Shown here: positions 1 to 11,750 of the stretch, one piece after another
How positions within the stretch are numbered: position 1 is the stretch's first letter
Layout: every line of letters starts with the position of its first letter
Source of the DNA: Dipteris shenzhenensis
Lineage: Eukaryota; Polypodiophyta; Polypodiopsida; Gleicheniales
Strand: one strand, 5' to 3'
Length of the DNA stretch: 64,000 nt
Assembly (NCBI GenBank): GCA_047967505.1
Contig: CM106540.1
Notes under the pieces: model-generated
Databases searched by the model: none
What the model was told of the DNA's origin: nothing
The model's input: only the letters and a program-made list of their open reading frames with translations
Translations under genes and position numbers: made by a program

Positions 1-1000
1 TCCTACGTCACACATTGGTGCCTCAAAATGTTGAATTTGATGCATGTAGACTTTCCATACTGTCGCACGCCAAGCATTCAACTGCACTTTTCTCTGTGCA
101 ACAACAAGCAATACTTTCTTGTGAGAATGTCATGAGAGGAGGGTACTCCTCTCCTACCCACGGAACCATATGGTTTCAAAAGGGAAGGGAAGCATCCATT
201 GATGCAAGAGGAGGTTGAAGAGGAGGCTCAATGTTTCGAGCATCAATGTTTGCAGTTCAAGTGGCTATGCAAAGTTGCAAGTGCAGCGTGTGAGCATGTG
301 TCTGACACTATTGCACGTACATCCATATATTCTCATCATGTGTGAGACACTATTTCACGAACATCCATATATTTTCAACTAGAGGTCTGTATGTTTAATA
401 TTACAATTTTTATATGCTTCTAATATTAGATATATCATTTCTTAGGCTTTTTGTCAATAATTATCACATACAAACTAGCAACCAACAACACGGGCATTGG
501 TTTTGTAGGCATGCAATGGAAAGAAGTCAACAAGCTTGTCTCAAAACAAGATCTTTTGTCAATCTTGCACTTAGAGGCTGATGAAGAAGAAGCCTCAAGT
601 AGTCATCCTAGGAGACATAGAAGAACATTGAAGGAAGGTGGAAGAACCCCAACCCAAGCTTTGGACTAGCATGGCAAATAAAAGATCACAAATCTCCAAG
701 ATGAGCAAATCTAGCAAAATACCAGTTAGATCTATATCGAGGTATATGGTAAGGCGCCACACCATAATGAAGTAGCAATGTACTTCACCAAATTCTTATG
801 TGCACTTCATAAAGGGTATCAAGGTGGACTTCTCATCTTATAAGGACAAGTGTATGTGTGGTCATACTTGCATGCTAGATATATTCTCTAGTGGATTACT
901 TTGTAGACTATATCTATTTGTCCACTTTGTAAAGCCCAACTATCGATGGCATTGTACATGGTGCTGGGCTTAAGACAGCTGTATCCAAGAGCTGACTTTG
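1..1000. other. gene-free left edge
   Basis: I see no recognisable gene. Short open frames near 15-218 and 451-669 have no motif I can place, and the second one opens with TTG rather than ATG. Base composition is AT-rich and unremarkable. It may be eroded transposon sequence. Confidence 0.4.
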
Positions 1001-1224
1001 AAATCTCTATAATTATATGGTCTCTATGATGGAAATATATTGCTTTGTTTCAAGTTATATGTTCTTTCATATATAGTTGTAATTATGAAAAGATAAAGTA
1101 ATAAATTATAGAATAAATTAAATCTCTGTAATTATATGGTCTCTATGATGGAAATATATGACTTTGTTTCAAGTTATATGTCCTTTCAAATGTAGTTGCA
1201 ATTATGAATAAATAAAGTAATAAA
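1001..1224. repeat. tandem duplication, period about 119 bp
   Basis: AAATCTCTATAATTATATGG at 1001 recurs as AAATCTCTGTAATTATATGG at 1120, and the following 90-100 bases (TTTCAAGTTATATG, AATTATGA, AAAGTAATAAATT) also match. This is a two-copy direct duplication in AT-rich DNA with no coding content. Confidence 0.75.
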
Positions 1225-1524
1225 TTAATTAAAATTTATAGAATAAAGAAGGTTGCAAATCTAAATCAAAATGCACAACTAAATGAAGAAGAATTCACCA
1301 TTTGCAATTGAAGTTTATTGAACAAAGAAAATCCTTACATGTGCATTCAATCCAAATTGGCAAACTAGCAATTCTAAAACAATGTGTAGGTTTCTATCTT
1401 ACATTAAAATGCTAAACCATAAATTAAAAAGCATTTTCTATTTTCCATTGAAATATAAATTGAAGACTAAATTTTCCATTAAATTTAAAGAACTGGCTTA
1501 GTCAAACTTTATGGACTTTCATAA

Positions 1525-1528
<4 letters not shown>

Positions 1529-1565
<37 letters not shown>

Positions 1566-1591
1566 AAAACTAATCTCTCTCTCTCTCTCTC
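1529..1591. repeat. (CT)n microsatellite, duplicated
   Basis: A run of CT dinucleotides covers 1529-1561. It is followed by CAATTAAAACTAA, a second CT run at 1574-1591, and the same CAATTAAAACTAA again, so the run and its flank were duplicated together. Confidence 0.9.
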
Positions 1592-2279
1592 AATTAAAAC
1601 TAATCTCAAAAGTTAGCCAAAAATAATGCTACCAAAGGCAAGAAATATCACTTTGCATATGCTTCTTCCGCATGCCATCGCTGAGGTTTCTATTGCATAT
1701 GATGGTGAGTGGTATGCCAGTTGGTGTGCTCTTGAGCAAATGAACCTAGTCAAGAGCACTACAATTGGCATTACCACCTAGAGGCCTATGCGAGTGGTGA
1801 CACAAAAGAATCAAATCTTGAAAGCCCAAGCCCTAAGCAGAAGATATTTACAAAGCACAACGAGACAATAGCATACTGCCACCCATTGGTGGCATGTAAC
1901 AAGATAATACCATACATTGCAAAAATTTTATCCCACCCTAAATTTGCAACATGCAATCAAAAATTAAGAGCACATTAAAAATACAATGAGACATTTAAAA
2001 CCCAGTATCGTCATCATTGGCATCATTTCCACAATTCATGTGCCACTATTATCATCATATTCGTCATCAAAGTCCTCATCTTTAGACCCATGTGAAAGGT
2101 GAATAATATTGGGTTATAGGATTTGTAATGATGGGAATGCTTTAGGTATTTAGGGAACTCGATTGACTTACTTGAGAAATGATGGCCTAGAGCTAGTGTT
2201 AGTAGGTGCCAAGAGGAGGAGAGGGAGCTACGCTGGGAGTTTGTTGCCACTTTTAGCTAGTCTTGTAGCTCTATGAGTC

Positions 2280-2775
2280 AAGGGAGGGAGTCAAGGAATG
2301 GAATCAAGGGAGTTGTTGAGCAGAGTGAGCCAAGAGAGGGAGTTGAGAGAGCAGATTGAGGAGAGAGTGAGAAGAGTGATATGAGAGAGTGAGTCTAGAG
2401 AGTAGAGTGAGTAGAGTGAGCCGAGAGAGTGGGTAGAGGGAGGGAGTCAAGGGAGTTGTGCAGAGGGAGTCAGGGAGAGTAGTGATAGTAGTGGAGATCA
2501 GTTGAGTGGTGAAGTAGTTGAGAGTAGTGGGATAATCACCTTAAGTCTCTAAGTTTAGACAACTACTAACTAGTTTTGACTAGATTCTAAGTACTAACTT
2601 TGACTAAAGTAACAATCTAATAACTAAGTATTAAGTAGTGGACTAAACTTACTAGCTAACTAACTAAGTACTAACTGGTGGACTAAAGTAACTAACTGAC
2701 TAACTAAGTACTAACTGGTGGACTAAAGTAACTAATTGACTAACTAAGTACTATGTGACTTAAGTAACGAAGTAG
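2280..2775. repeat. GAGT-rich tract and TAACTAAGTACTAAC repeats
   Basis: From about 2280 to 2530 the plus strand is mostly GAGAGAGTGAG and GGGAGTCAAGG variants. From about 2560 to 2775 a unit of roughly 40 bp containing CTAACTAAGTACTAACTGG and GGACTAAAGTAACTAA repeats about three times. No gene is visible. Confidence 0.7.
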
Positions 2776-2779
2776 TGGA

Positions 2780-3800
2780 GAGGGGAGAGTAGTAACTAAG
2801 TACTCCTACCCACCTACTAAGGGATGATTCCTCATGACATTAGTTGCAATGATAAGGAGTGTCACTAATGATATACTAATCCATCTTGCATAGACGCCCT
2901 TTGTAATGTCATCATAAGCAGTGACTATCCTTACCACTAAAAGAGCCCAATTCCAAAACAATATGATTATTGTTCACTATAGCACCATAAATGCATTGAG
3001 TGGTGCCTTATTAAAACATAATTCCTTCAATTTGGTCACCATATCAAATTGGCTACCATCATAGAATGCAACATTATTATGGGATGTAACCATACCAGTA
3101 CCTTTGATTTTATCCATTGAACCTTTTGTTGATATTTCTCCTTGCCACCTAGACCCTTTTGTTGCTCTCCTTCCCATTCCTCATCTTCTCATTGCTCATA
3201 TGACAATATTGTCCTTCATTATGACCAAGCATGGTGCTCATTCTTTAGATATCAAATACGATAGTACTTCACCATCCCCTACTTTCAATTGCTTTGTTTC
3301 CCTTTCTTTGCAATAACCTTTCTCTTCTTCTTGCACCAATGCCTTTCTATCATTCTTTCTCATCATTTCCTCCTCCACCATGTCCATTCTATAAATATTT
3401 CTTATTGCCATCCTTGCCTTTCTATTACTCCTTTGTCCTTATTGTAGAGCTCATTTTTCCTCCCACAGTGCCATCCTTGTCATCATGCATGGTTCAAAGT
3501 CATTAGATATTAGATACGATCATTTTCATGAGGTTTCTCTTATACAACCCACTAATTTCTTTGGTTTGCAAAATGACAACATTTTTCTCCATGAAGGGTC
3601 TTGACTTCAAAAAGTTGGCATTGTTCATTAACCCTTAGAGCTTGATGGAGGAGATTTATGGATTCAAGATAGAGACAATGTTAGGTTTTGTATTCTCCAT
3701 AGTTATGACACAAAGGACTACAAGTTTTGGAAGAACATCAAACATTGTGAGTGCCATCAGCATGCTTGAAAAGCTCTTTCCTAATAATTCTTTGCATGTT
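2780..3800. other. unassigned, no gene seen
   Basis: Short open frames occur on both strands, but none has a motif I recognise and several overlap. Positions 3290-3480 are pyrimidine-rich on the plus strand. I cannot say more. Confidence 0.3.
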
Positions 3801-3805
3801 GCACA

Positions 3806-3868
3806 ATGGGGGAATACACACAAAGGTGGAGGCTGAAAACAGTTTTCCTCTTCTTAGTTGTGAAAAAA
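3806..3868 (-). mobile_element. Ty1/copia LTR fragment
   Basis: About 62 bases (from ATGGGGGAATACACACAAAG to CTTCTTAGTTGTGAAA) match the LTRs at 14795-15143 and 61629-61982 almost base for base. Only this internal piece is present. The lone 3' remains of the copia copy at 13.5-15.1 kb could lie here, but a CACTA fragment and a gypsy element lie between them. Confidence 0.8.
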
Positions 3869-3897
3869 GTGAGTATTTTCATATGTGTGTACAATAC

Positions 3898-4175
3898 CTA
3901 TTCACATTGTTGTGGTAGTACTAGTGTGTCCTTCTTCCTTTGCCAAAACTTTGTGGAGTCAATAGTTACAAAGCCACTTGCATGGCATTTGATTGTTGCA
4001 TTAGGGCCTCTTTCCACCACATCCTTAAAACATGTTACATCCAAAACATACACAAACATGTCAAGCTTAATAATATCTTGGATTATGCCACAATAATCAT
4101 CCATGGCTCCATTGGCTCCCTCAAAGCTAGCAATGACGCCACAATCTTGTATGTTTCTCTTATCATCAATCTATT
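3898..4175 (-). pseudogene. DUF4216-like segment of CACTA transposase ORF
   Basis: The minus strand reads DCGVIA, then DDYCGIIQDIIKLD, VYVLDVTCFKDV, GPNATIKCHASGF, IDSTKFW, DTLVLPQQCE. Copies 1 and 2 carry the same order: DCGVMANF, LDYCGTIR, FILDVKWFRT, GPHVTMRKDSSG, IDSTKHW, DTFVLPEHCEQV. In plant CACTA proteins DUF4216 lies near the C-terminus, which fits its place downstream of DUF4218 here. Function is not established. Only this domain survives, and no start or stop of a complete protein can be assigned. Confidence 0.75.
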
Positions 4176-4421
4176 GTGTTTGAAATTGCTTGCCCTCACA
4201 CCATATAGCATTGAACATAGTACACTACACCAAGACAAAATCAATTAAATAAGCAATCTAAATTTTTGAAAGCTCCTAACTTATGCATAACATTCTATAT
4301 ACTGACCTTGCTCACCTAGCATACTCCCATTCTTCCATTGTGATATGCATCCCCTTGTCTCTCTCTGCTCTCTCCATTTCATCAAGTAGCCAATCCACAT
4401 GAATATCCTTTGGAACTGCTC

Positions 4422-4933
4422 TTAGATGTTGAGGGTATGGCATAGAGATGCGTGGTGTGTACAAAAGAGGGCCCTTTCTCCTTGTCTTCTTGCCTTTGCA
4501 TCCTCATATCTTGTCACCCATCTTTTCATGACATCACTATTAAGCATGCAGTAGAGGTTGATATTATTAAGCAACTCCGTGTCTATTACTTTGTTGCGTC
4601 CTTTCCCTTGTGGCACAATAGAGGTCATCCTTAGGTCTTCATCATCTCTCCATAGTTGTAGGAGAGATCTATCCACATCAACAAGAAACTCATAAATATA
4701 TACAAGTGACTCTTGTACCAACCAACCCTCGACCATGCTACCTTGGGTCTTGCATTGTGTCTCACAAAACTCTTCAAGGTCTTCATGAAATACTCAAGGA
4801 AGAACAACCATCGTGCATGTACAGTACCGCATATAGCAATCTCATCCACCAAATGCACTAAGAGATGTAGTTGGCTTGTGAGAATAGAACGTGGAAATAT
4901 CTCCTCCACTAAATAAACCACCTCCATTAACAT
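4422..4933 (-). pseudogene. DUF4218-like segment of CACTA transposase ORF
   Basis: The N-terminal part (from 4933) reads HLLVHLVDEIAICGTVHARW and FLEYFMKTLKSFVR, the conserved DUF4218 core. Copies 1 and 2 have HLLVHIVDEVAIAGTVHSRW in the same place. Around 4725 the reading frame shifts. The second part starts VEGWLVQESLVYI and continues to VTRYEDAKARRQGERA in another frame. The equivalent in copies 1 and 2 is EGWLVQESLVYIT followed by a PQGKG motif, also present here. DUF4218 has no established enzymatic role. The frameshift makes this copy non-functional. Confidence 0.8.
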
Positions 4934-5019
4934 AAATCGAGCATTCTCAAGTGTGATGGGATCTAATTTGACTAGAAAGTTCCTTTATATGCATGAAAAG
5001 ACTCAAAACATCATGTTTT

Positions 5020-6652
5020 AAGTCCCTTGATTAGGGAGATGCCATACTCCCTGCATTTGATTAGTACTTCTTCAAGACATTTGAAGTGGTCCTGTTTGTT
5101 TGAATGGATGCACAAATCATCCAAGAACACCTATAAAAACTTATTCAAAAATGACTTGAAAGCTATGAACATGACTCACTGGAATGTGGCCGGGGCATTA
5201 CAAAGGCCGAACGAATGGCATGACTCTATATGCAAAAATACTCCATTCTGTAGCAAATGCTGTTTTTGATTGGTCTTGAGGAGCAATTTGTACTTGGTTA
5301 TAGCCACTGAAGCCATCCAAGAAGCTATATATTTCGGATCCTGCCACCTTTTCCCACACTGTTTCTGTTAAGGGTAGGGGATAGTGATCCCTAATTGTGG
5401 CGACATTCACATTTTTCAAGTTTACGCATATTCTGAGCTTCTTGTTGCATTTAGGCACAATGACAATGGGTGAAACCCAATCAGTGTGCTCTATCTTGTA
5501 GATGAATCCAGCATCTAGGAGTTTTTCCAGCTCGTCATAAACCATGGTGCCATATTTAGGATTTGTGCGATAAGGTCCACATACCTTAGGGTGAGCACCT
5601 TCCCTTATAGGTATCGTGTGTACTGCCACTTCTGGTGAAATTCCTTTCATCTCTTTGTATGACCATGCTAGGCAGTCACCGTATTCCATTAGGAGTTCTT
5701 TGAGTTTGATTTCATCTTCTTGACGGAGCTGTTTCCCAATGAAAACCAATTTTTCTTCCTCTCCTTCAAGGGCGAGGTTTATTGTGCATGTTTTTGTCGG
5801 TCCCTCATAGATTGGAGTTTCTCCAATGCTATCGGTTTCTTGAACTTTAGATTCTCTGAGTGGTTGTGGCATTGTTGTTGGCGCACTACCACTTGTATAA
5901 TTCTTGAAGTATTCTAGCACTTCTCGAAGATCAGCCTCTGATGGGGTTGAACTATCCTGACATGTGTCATTTGTACTAGGTGGCATAGTTGCATTTATTA
6001 ATTTCTTAGGCTCTTCCTTTCTTTCTTTTTCTAAAGTCTCTTGATCGAGCTTCATCCGCACATGTGGCTTATATTTCCGAAACTTCTTACGTTGGGAACT
6101 ATGGGGTAACTTTTCCACTGGTAAGGTGTTTCCAAGTAAGGGTTCATGTGCTGTGCATACTCCTTCTATTCCCTCAGGGGAACATTCAAGAGGCGGTGGT
6201 TCTAATTTTGAGGGAGCTGATTTTGCAAGGTACAATTCGACAATCCTTGTTTGGACTCGTTCAAATTCATTGAAGTGCTCGGCCTTGGCTTTTCTGCAAT
6301 TTCCTCCTTCAGCTTTCTTGCGGGATCTTCTGATGTTATTTAATTGCGGAGGCTCAACTTTTGGGAGCTCGACTACCATTAGGGCATGCAGAATGGCTAG
6401 GTCATTATCAAAGATTTGATCTTCTATTTTGGCATTCGCAGCCTCTGTTTCAAGGTCCCAAGGAAAATCTGAGTCATCATTGGTATGGGTACCTTCTTCA
6501 GGTTCATTATCCCATTCGAGGTCAGCCATAAAGAATGGCATCTCTAGATCGATTGGTTCTTCATGTGTCGGTGGAGGATCGACCTGTAGTGCATTAGCAT
6601 CTATCTGTGAGAAGATGGGGTCTAATGAATGGCAGTTGTCGATGGTTGCCAA
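5020..6652 (-). pseudogene. Ty3/gypsy reverse transcriptase, truncated
   Basis: A long linker leads into RT motifs on the minus strand: LKELLMEYGDCLAWSYKEM, YRTNPKYGTMVYDELEKLLD, WVSPIVIVPKCNKKLRICVN, DHYPLPLTETVWEKVAGS, YSFLDGFSGYNQVQIA, FATEWSIFAYRVMPF. Near 5213 the frame shifts and continues as GLCNAPATFQ, a stop, then VFLDDLCIHSN. In that active-site block LDD takes the place of the usual Y/F-x-DD. The thumb, RNase H and integrase are missing. An RT copies element RNA into DNA; this one is inactive. Confidence 0.9.
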
Positions 6653-6661
6653 TGTTTGTAT

Positions 6662-7216
6662 CTAGTTATTGACATTGCTTTGTGAGTCACCTGCTATGGC
6701 ATGCTGTTGCAAGGGAGCTGATTTGCTCGATATTATCGTGGAAGATGTGTTATCCAATGCTCTAGGCACAATTGGTTTAATTGCTCCTGTCCCCACATTC
6801 ACCCTGACTACAGTGTCTCGATTCTGGATTGTCAATCTATCAGTTCCCCAGTCATGGAGGACTGATGCTTCCCGTAACCAAGGACATCCCAGTAAGATTT
6901 GATAGGATTTTTTGGGGAGATCCAAGATTGTGAATTGAAGGGAAAAGCGAACTCCTGTGATCTTTGTGGACATGCCATTCACTATTCCCAAAGGTTTAGC
7001 CCGTGAATCATCGGCAAGGCGTATGTTGAAATTAGCCTTTTGCATTGGTGGGAGACCCCATTCTTCGTAGAGCTCATTTGATAGGACATTGACACCCGCT
7101 CCACCATCCACTATGGCTTGGAATTCATTATATGCCTTGTGGATCAAAGGCATAGTAATGTTGCATATGTCATCTCTCTCACCCATCCGCACAGGGATAT
7201 CTTCAATGTCGTTCAT
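6662..7216 (-). pseudogene. retropepsin-like aspartic protease
   Basis: The minus strand reads FQAIVDGGAGVNVLSNELYEEWG. The catalytic loop D-G-G replaces the more common D-S/T-G, a variant I know from plant gypsy elements. It is followed by IRLADDSRAKPLGIV, FTILDLPKKSYQILLGCPWLRE and HDWGTDRLTI. The LLGCPWL block is the hydrophobic-glycine motif of retropepsins. The protease cuts the Gag-Pol precursor. A stop at 6662 separates it from the RT segment in the same frame. Confidence 0.85.
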
Positions 7217-7495
7217 AGTTGGAGGGGGATTTGCAAGTTCAATCCATCCTTTGAAACTCTCCTAGAGATTAGGACAATTTTGCAAGAGGATTCTGATGGG
7301 AATTGACACAGGGCAACTCAGTATGCTAGAGAGTGCGGCTCCTTCAAGTTGACATGGCAGTATATTCTGTTGTGGAGTCTGTTGTTGGAACAAAGTCTCG
7401 AGTATAGTATCAATACTGTGTGGGGCCAAGTCATGGGTTGGGTCTTGAGCTTATTTCTCAGCCTCAAATTGAGCTTGTTCATTTTGGACCCATTG

Positions 7496-8581
7496 TTAAA
7501 GTACCTGAAAACGAGCCTTCTCCACCTCTGCATTCAGGTATGGAGCTTCTTTTATTTGAGGCTCGGGAGTCGATGTGGATGAGCTCGGCTGCTCATTGCT
7601 TGGTGGAGGTGGAGGCACTTGTGCTTTCTTTTTCAGAAGTCCCTTTGGTTGGATTGGAATGATAGGGTCCTTTGTGGCCTCTTTCTGTTGGCATGTAATT
7701 ACATTGATAGGTTGTGACTTTACACTTGCCGGATCTAGACTTTGATGGTCCACCCCAATGATGCCGATGGGGACATCAGCCTTAACCTCTATTTGTTTTG
7801 GGACCTTATTTTTCATGGTACAATCCATACAGGCATGTCCTATGCCACAATCTCTGTAGAGTGGTTGGAAAGTAGTGGGGCTACCACGATGAGGGCACTC
7901 TCCGATCCGATGATTTTCTCCACAACCGTAACACTTGATTGGTGCTCAAAATGTGTTGGGTCGTGCTTGATTTGCATAAACTGGTATGAGACCCTCTGCA
8001 CCTTCTACATAGTACACTGGGTACTCTGCTTTATATTCAAATAGCGAGTCTACTTCCTTGGCTTGTAATTGATGTATTGGAACTGCCTGAGGAGCTAGAT
8101 TTGGTGCTCTTGGATACGGTCGTGGATTCGGATTCCTGAGTAGTTGTGGGACTTGTGTCCGAACAGGAACAGGATTTAGCCTCGGAGCTGGGGGCGCTTG
8201 TGCAAGTGCCAGTTGCTTGTATACTGGTATGGGTGCCGTTTGGTATTGTGGAGGTCGAGGCGGATTGTTGCGCATGTTGAAGATGCAACTGTTCTCATCA
8301 TGGCCGCCGACGACACAGATATGGCACCACAACCGTGGCGGTGGATTTGCTTGTGCAGCGATCCTGGCTCTTAGGACTGGGCACCCATTTGCTATATGAT
8401 TTGCCAAGTAGTGTGGACACCAGACATTTTCTCGCCGTGGATATGTTTGAGTTGGCGGCTGAGACAAGTGGAGTTTTTTATCCATGGCCTGCATCATATC
8501 TTCTTTCAGCTTCAAGGTCATGGCCTCTAGGTGATCTTCAGTGGATGTTTTGGCAGTGTCCTTTGATTTACCTTTTTTCAA
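7496..8581 (-). pseudogene. gypsy gag C-terminus with zinc knuckles
   Basis: A charged start (KKGKSKDTAKTSTEDHLEAM) leads into two Cys/His clusters, WCPHYLANHIANGCP and LWCHICVVGGHDENSC, then a proline-rich linker. After a stop at 7946 the same frame continues with CYGCGENHRIGECPH, a proper CCHC knuckle, followed by another proline-rich stretch up to a stop at 7496. CCHC knuckles of nucleocapsids bind the element RNA. The region links gag and protease. Confidence 0.75.
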
Positions 8582-8736
8582 TCACTTATCTCGTGTATTT
8601 GATCTGGCGTCATCACTGCTAGTGTCTGAGTCTGTCATGCCATCTTCGATGGCAATGGCTGCCGCATGAGCAGCATTGAATGTTTCATAGCTACTTATTT
8701 TTTTCATATCCTTGTAGATTTTCTTTCTTAGACCTG

Positions 8737-9150
8737 CTATGACCATGCCGTGAGGTACTTCGCATCTGGGCGTGGGTCACATTTGGCAATCAATCTCTTC
8801 ATCTTTCCTAGGTATGTGCGTACATCTTCCCTCCGGCCTTGTTCGATCTTGCTGAGTTGGATTGCGGGATTGTCTTGTAGCCTCTCTATTTGAAAGCGTC
8901 GTTTGAATTCGGTTTGAAGTAGGTCCCATGTGGCATATTCTTCCACAAGAAGGTCGAGGTACCATTCTGACGCTTCATCAGTTAAGGCCATTGGAAACCA
9001 AACGACCTTGGTTTCATGGGATTGATCACCACCTGCTCGACATGCGGCATCAAAATGCTGGAGGAAGCGAGCTGGGTCTCCCCTACCATTATATTTGGGA
9101 AGTTCCAATTTTCCCAAGGGGCGTCGGCTTTGATTGTTGTGATTTCGTCA
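8737..9150 (-). pseudogene. Ty3/gypsy gag (Retrotrans_gag domain)
   Basis: The minus strand reads GKLELPKYNGRGDPARFLQ, WFPMALTDEASEWYLDL, TWDLLQTEFKRRFQ and QGRREDVRTYLGKMKRLI. This is the classic Retrotrans_gag helix pattern (PxFxG, AxxWY, F..RF). It builds the retroelement capsid. The apparent start at 9117 is TTG, not ATG, so the true start is upstream or lost. The frame ends with a stop at 8737, and the downstream nucleocapsid part lies in another frame, which shows a frameshift between 8737 and 8581. Confidence 0.85.
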
Positions 9151-9774
9151 ATTGAATAAGTTGTCAGCCTCTGCATTGAGCTCGATATCACCATCACGGT
9201 CATGAATGGATATACTTCCTGAAGACTAAAGACGAGGCTTTTAATAAGTTCAAGGAATGGCATGAGCATTGAAGTCAAAGTCGTTGGTCGGAACGTAACT
9301 GCATGTAGATTGTGCGTGATTTGTTAAGGGTGTCACTACCCCAAGTGCGGGTGTGGAGGTGGTGTTGTTAGGAGAGTTAGAGTGGTGTTAGTTTGTGTAG
9401 GGACCGTCGTGTTAATAATGTGCCTAAGATTTTCCTACATGTGTAGGGAAATGTGCCACTGTAGACGAAGCATTAATCGGAGGTGACGGCGTGAAAATAT
9501 GAGTGAATTAGTGCAAAATGAGGCCCACATGGGGGCACGAATGAACGAGTGATAAAATGGTGTGCAATGGGTTGGAAAAATACCATGTAGTGTGGTGTTT
9601 TTGTGTGTGAAATCTAGGTTCAAACGGGGTTCAGTTTGGGTCCCAAACGGATGAATTACGAGGGGGGTAAAGGAGGGGTAAAATGTTGGTTTTGGGGGGG
9701 GATGTGTCCTAAGGGTGGTGTGAATGGACTTTAGGTCCAATTGAGGGGTTGAAACCAAGTGACTCTAGTTAAGG

Positions 9775-10080
9775 AAACTAACCTAGATCCTCCCAGTTAC
9801 TATAACTGGGAGGTTTAACTAATTGTAGTTAGTTCCTAACTATAGTTAGTTACTAACTGAAGAGTTAGTCTAACCTAACTCAGGGTAATCCTAACCGAAC
9901 CTAGTCTAACTAACTGAGGGTTAACTAAACTAACCTAACTTCAATTACTACTAACCTAACCTACGTGAACTAATCTAATCGAGGTTAACTAACTAACCTA
10001 GTTATCCTAACCTAACCTAACTATAATTAAGATTAACTGAACTAAGGTTAAAGCTAACCCTAGGGTTAGTTTTAGGTTAG
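9775..10080. repeat. TAACC/CTAAC-rich degenerate repeat
   Basis: The tract is built from CTAACC, TAACTAAC and GGTTAACT variants (AACTAACCTAAC, CCTAACCTAAC and similar). It resembles decayed telomere-like or simple sequence but is not a regular array. Confidence 0.7.
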
Positions 10081-11750
10081 TTTTTTTTTTTCCCCGGGGG
10101 GGTGGTGGTTTCGCGGGGGGGGTTTTGCGCAAGGGGGGCGGTTTTGCGCAAGGGGGCGGTTTTGCGCAGGGGGTGTTTGCGCAGGCGAAAGGGGGGGTCT
10201 GTGCAGGGGTGACGGGAGAGGGAGGGCTTTGGGTGAGGGGCGAGGGGGAACGGGGGGTGAGGGGCGGGGGGAAACGGGGGGTGAGGGTCGAAGAGTGGGG
10301 GGGTTGAGCGGGGCGGGGTGCGCAGGGCAGTGCACACAGCACCGCCGAGGGCGGGCAGGGGGCATAGAGGGGGCAGGGGGTGAGGGACGGAAAGCGGGGG
10401 GTTGAGGGTGGCGCAGGTAGGGGGAAGGTTGGCGTGGGTTGAGGTGAGGGGGAGGCGAGGGTGAGGGGCGGGTGGTAGGGCTGGCAGTGCGGGGGCGGTC
10501 GGAGGGGTTGGTGGCGGGGGTTCTGCTGGCGGGCGCTGCGCTGCGGCGCTATGCGCGAGCAGGGGCATGGCAATGTAGGGCGGGTGGTCGGGCTGGTGGG
10601 GCGAGGGAGATCGGGGGGGCTGGTGGTGGGGGTTCTGCTGGCGGGCACCGCCGCTGGCGGGGTGAGCGCCGCACTATAGTGCTGCGCACGAGTGGGGGTG
10701 GGGTGGTGTAGGGTCGGTGATGGGCCGGGGGGTTAGAGAGAGGGGGGGAAGAGAGACAGAGAGAGAGGGGGAGAGGGGGGGAAAAAAAGAGAGAGAGTGG
10801 GAGTAAGGGGAAGAGAGAGAGAGAGAGAGGGGGGGAAATAGATAGAGGGGGAGAGGGGTAGAGAGAGGTGGGGGAAAGAGAGAGAGAGTGGGGGTAAGAG
10901 GGAGAGAGGAGAGAGAAACGAGAGAGAGGGGGGGAAGGGGGAGAGAGGAGAGAGAAAAGAGAGAGAGGGGGATGGGGAGAGAATGAGAGAGAAAAGAGAG
11001 AGAGGGGGGGAAAGGGGAAGAGAGGAGAGAGAAACGAGAGAGAGGGGGGTGGGGAGAGAATGAGAGAGAGAGAGTAAAGAGAGAGAGAGAGTAAGAGAGG
11101 GGGAGGGAAAGAGAGAGATAGAGAGAGAAAGGGGGAGGTATAGAGAGAGAAATATAGAGAGAGTGAAAGGGGGAGGTGGTGGGGGTGGTGGAGGGGGGAG
11201 GGGGAGGGGGAGGTGGAGATGGAGGGGAGGGGGGGTTTGGTGGAGGGGGTGGTGGAGATGGAGGGGGAAGGGGGTGGTGGAAATGGAGGGGGGAGGGGTT
11301 GGTGGAAATGGAGGGGGAGGGGGGAGGGGGTGGTGGAAATGGAGGGGGAGGGAAGAGGGAGAGATGGAGATGGAGGGGGGAGGGGGAGGGGGTGGTGGAG
11401 ATGGAGGGCGAAGGGGGAGGGGGAGGTGGAGATGGAGGGGGAGGGGGAGGTGGAGATGGAGGGGGGAGGGGGAGCTAGTGGAAGAGATGGAGGTGGGAAG
11501 GGGAGGTGGTAATGGAGGGGGAGGGGATATGGGGAGGTGGAGATGGAGGGGGAGGGGGAAGGGGGAGGTGGAGATGGAGGGGGAGGGGAGAGGGGGAGGT
11601 GGAGATGGAGGGGGGAGGAGGAGGGGGAGGTGGAAATGGAGGGGGAGGGGAGAGGGGGAGGTGGAGATGGAGGGGGAGGGGGAGGGGGAGCTGGAGAGGG
11701 AGGGGGAGGGGGGAGATGGGAGGGGGAAAAAAAAGAGCAAAAAAAAATTG
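10080..11750. repeat. 1.7 kb G-rich / homopurine tract
   Basis: From 10080 to about 10735 the plus strand is dominated by runs of four to eight G (GGGGGGCGGTTTTGCGCA repeats, then GGGGGTGAGGG). From 10735 to 11160 it is GAGAGAGAGGGGG. From 11163 to 11750 it is GGGGAGGTGGAGATGGA units about 20-30 bp long. Such DNA can form G-quadruplexes and triplexes. The long proline/serine-rich frames on the minus strand and glycine-rich frames on the plus strand are by-products of composition. Confidence 0.9.

Larger units (their letters stand above)
3898..4985 (-). mobile_element. CACTA (En/Spm) transposon fragment, copy 3
   Basis: DUF4218-like then DUF4216-like coding segments follow each other on the minus strand. 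This is the usual order downstream of the TNP2 transposase domain in plant CACTA elements. TNP2 itself and both termini are missing. It is more diverged than copies 1 and 2, which resemble each other closely. The right boundary lies near 4985-5030, where Ty3/gypsy RT begins. No TCGCTATATAGCGA motifs are seen nearby. Confidence 0.75.

Noticed and set aside
3898-4248. Plus-strand frames at 3806-4248
   Set aside because: They are shadows of the minus-strand DUF4216 segment and of the copia LTR scrap.
9775-10080. Telomeric array
   Set aside because: CTAACC-type units are irregular and do not follow CCCTAAA; only a short TTTAGGG match occurs near 12050.
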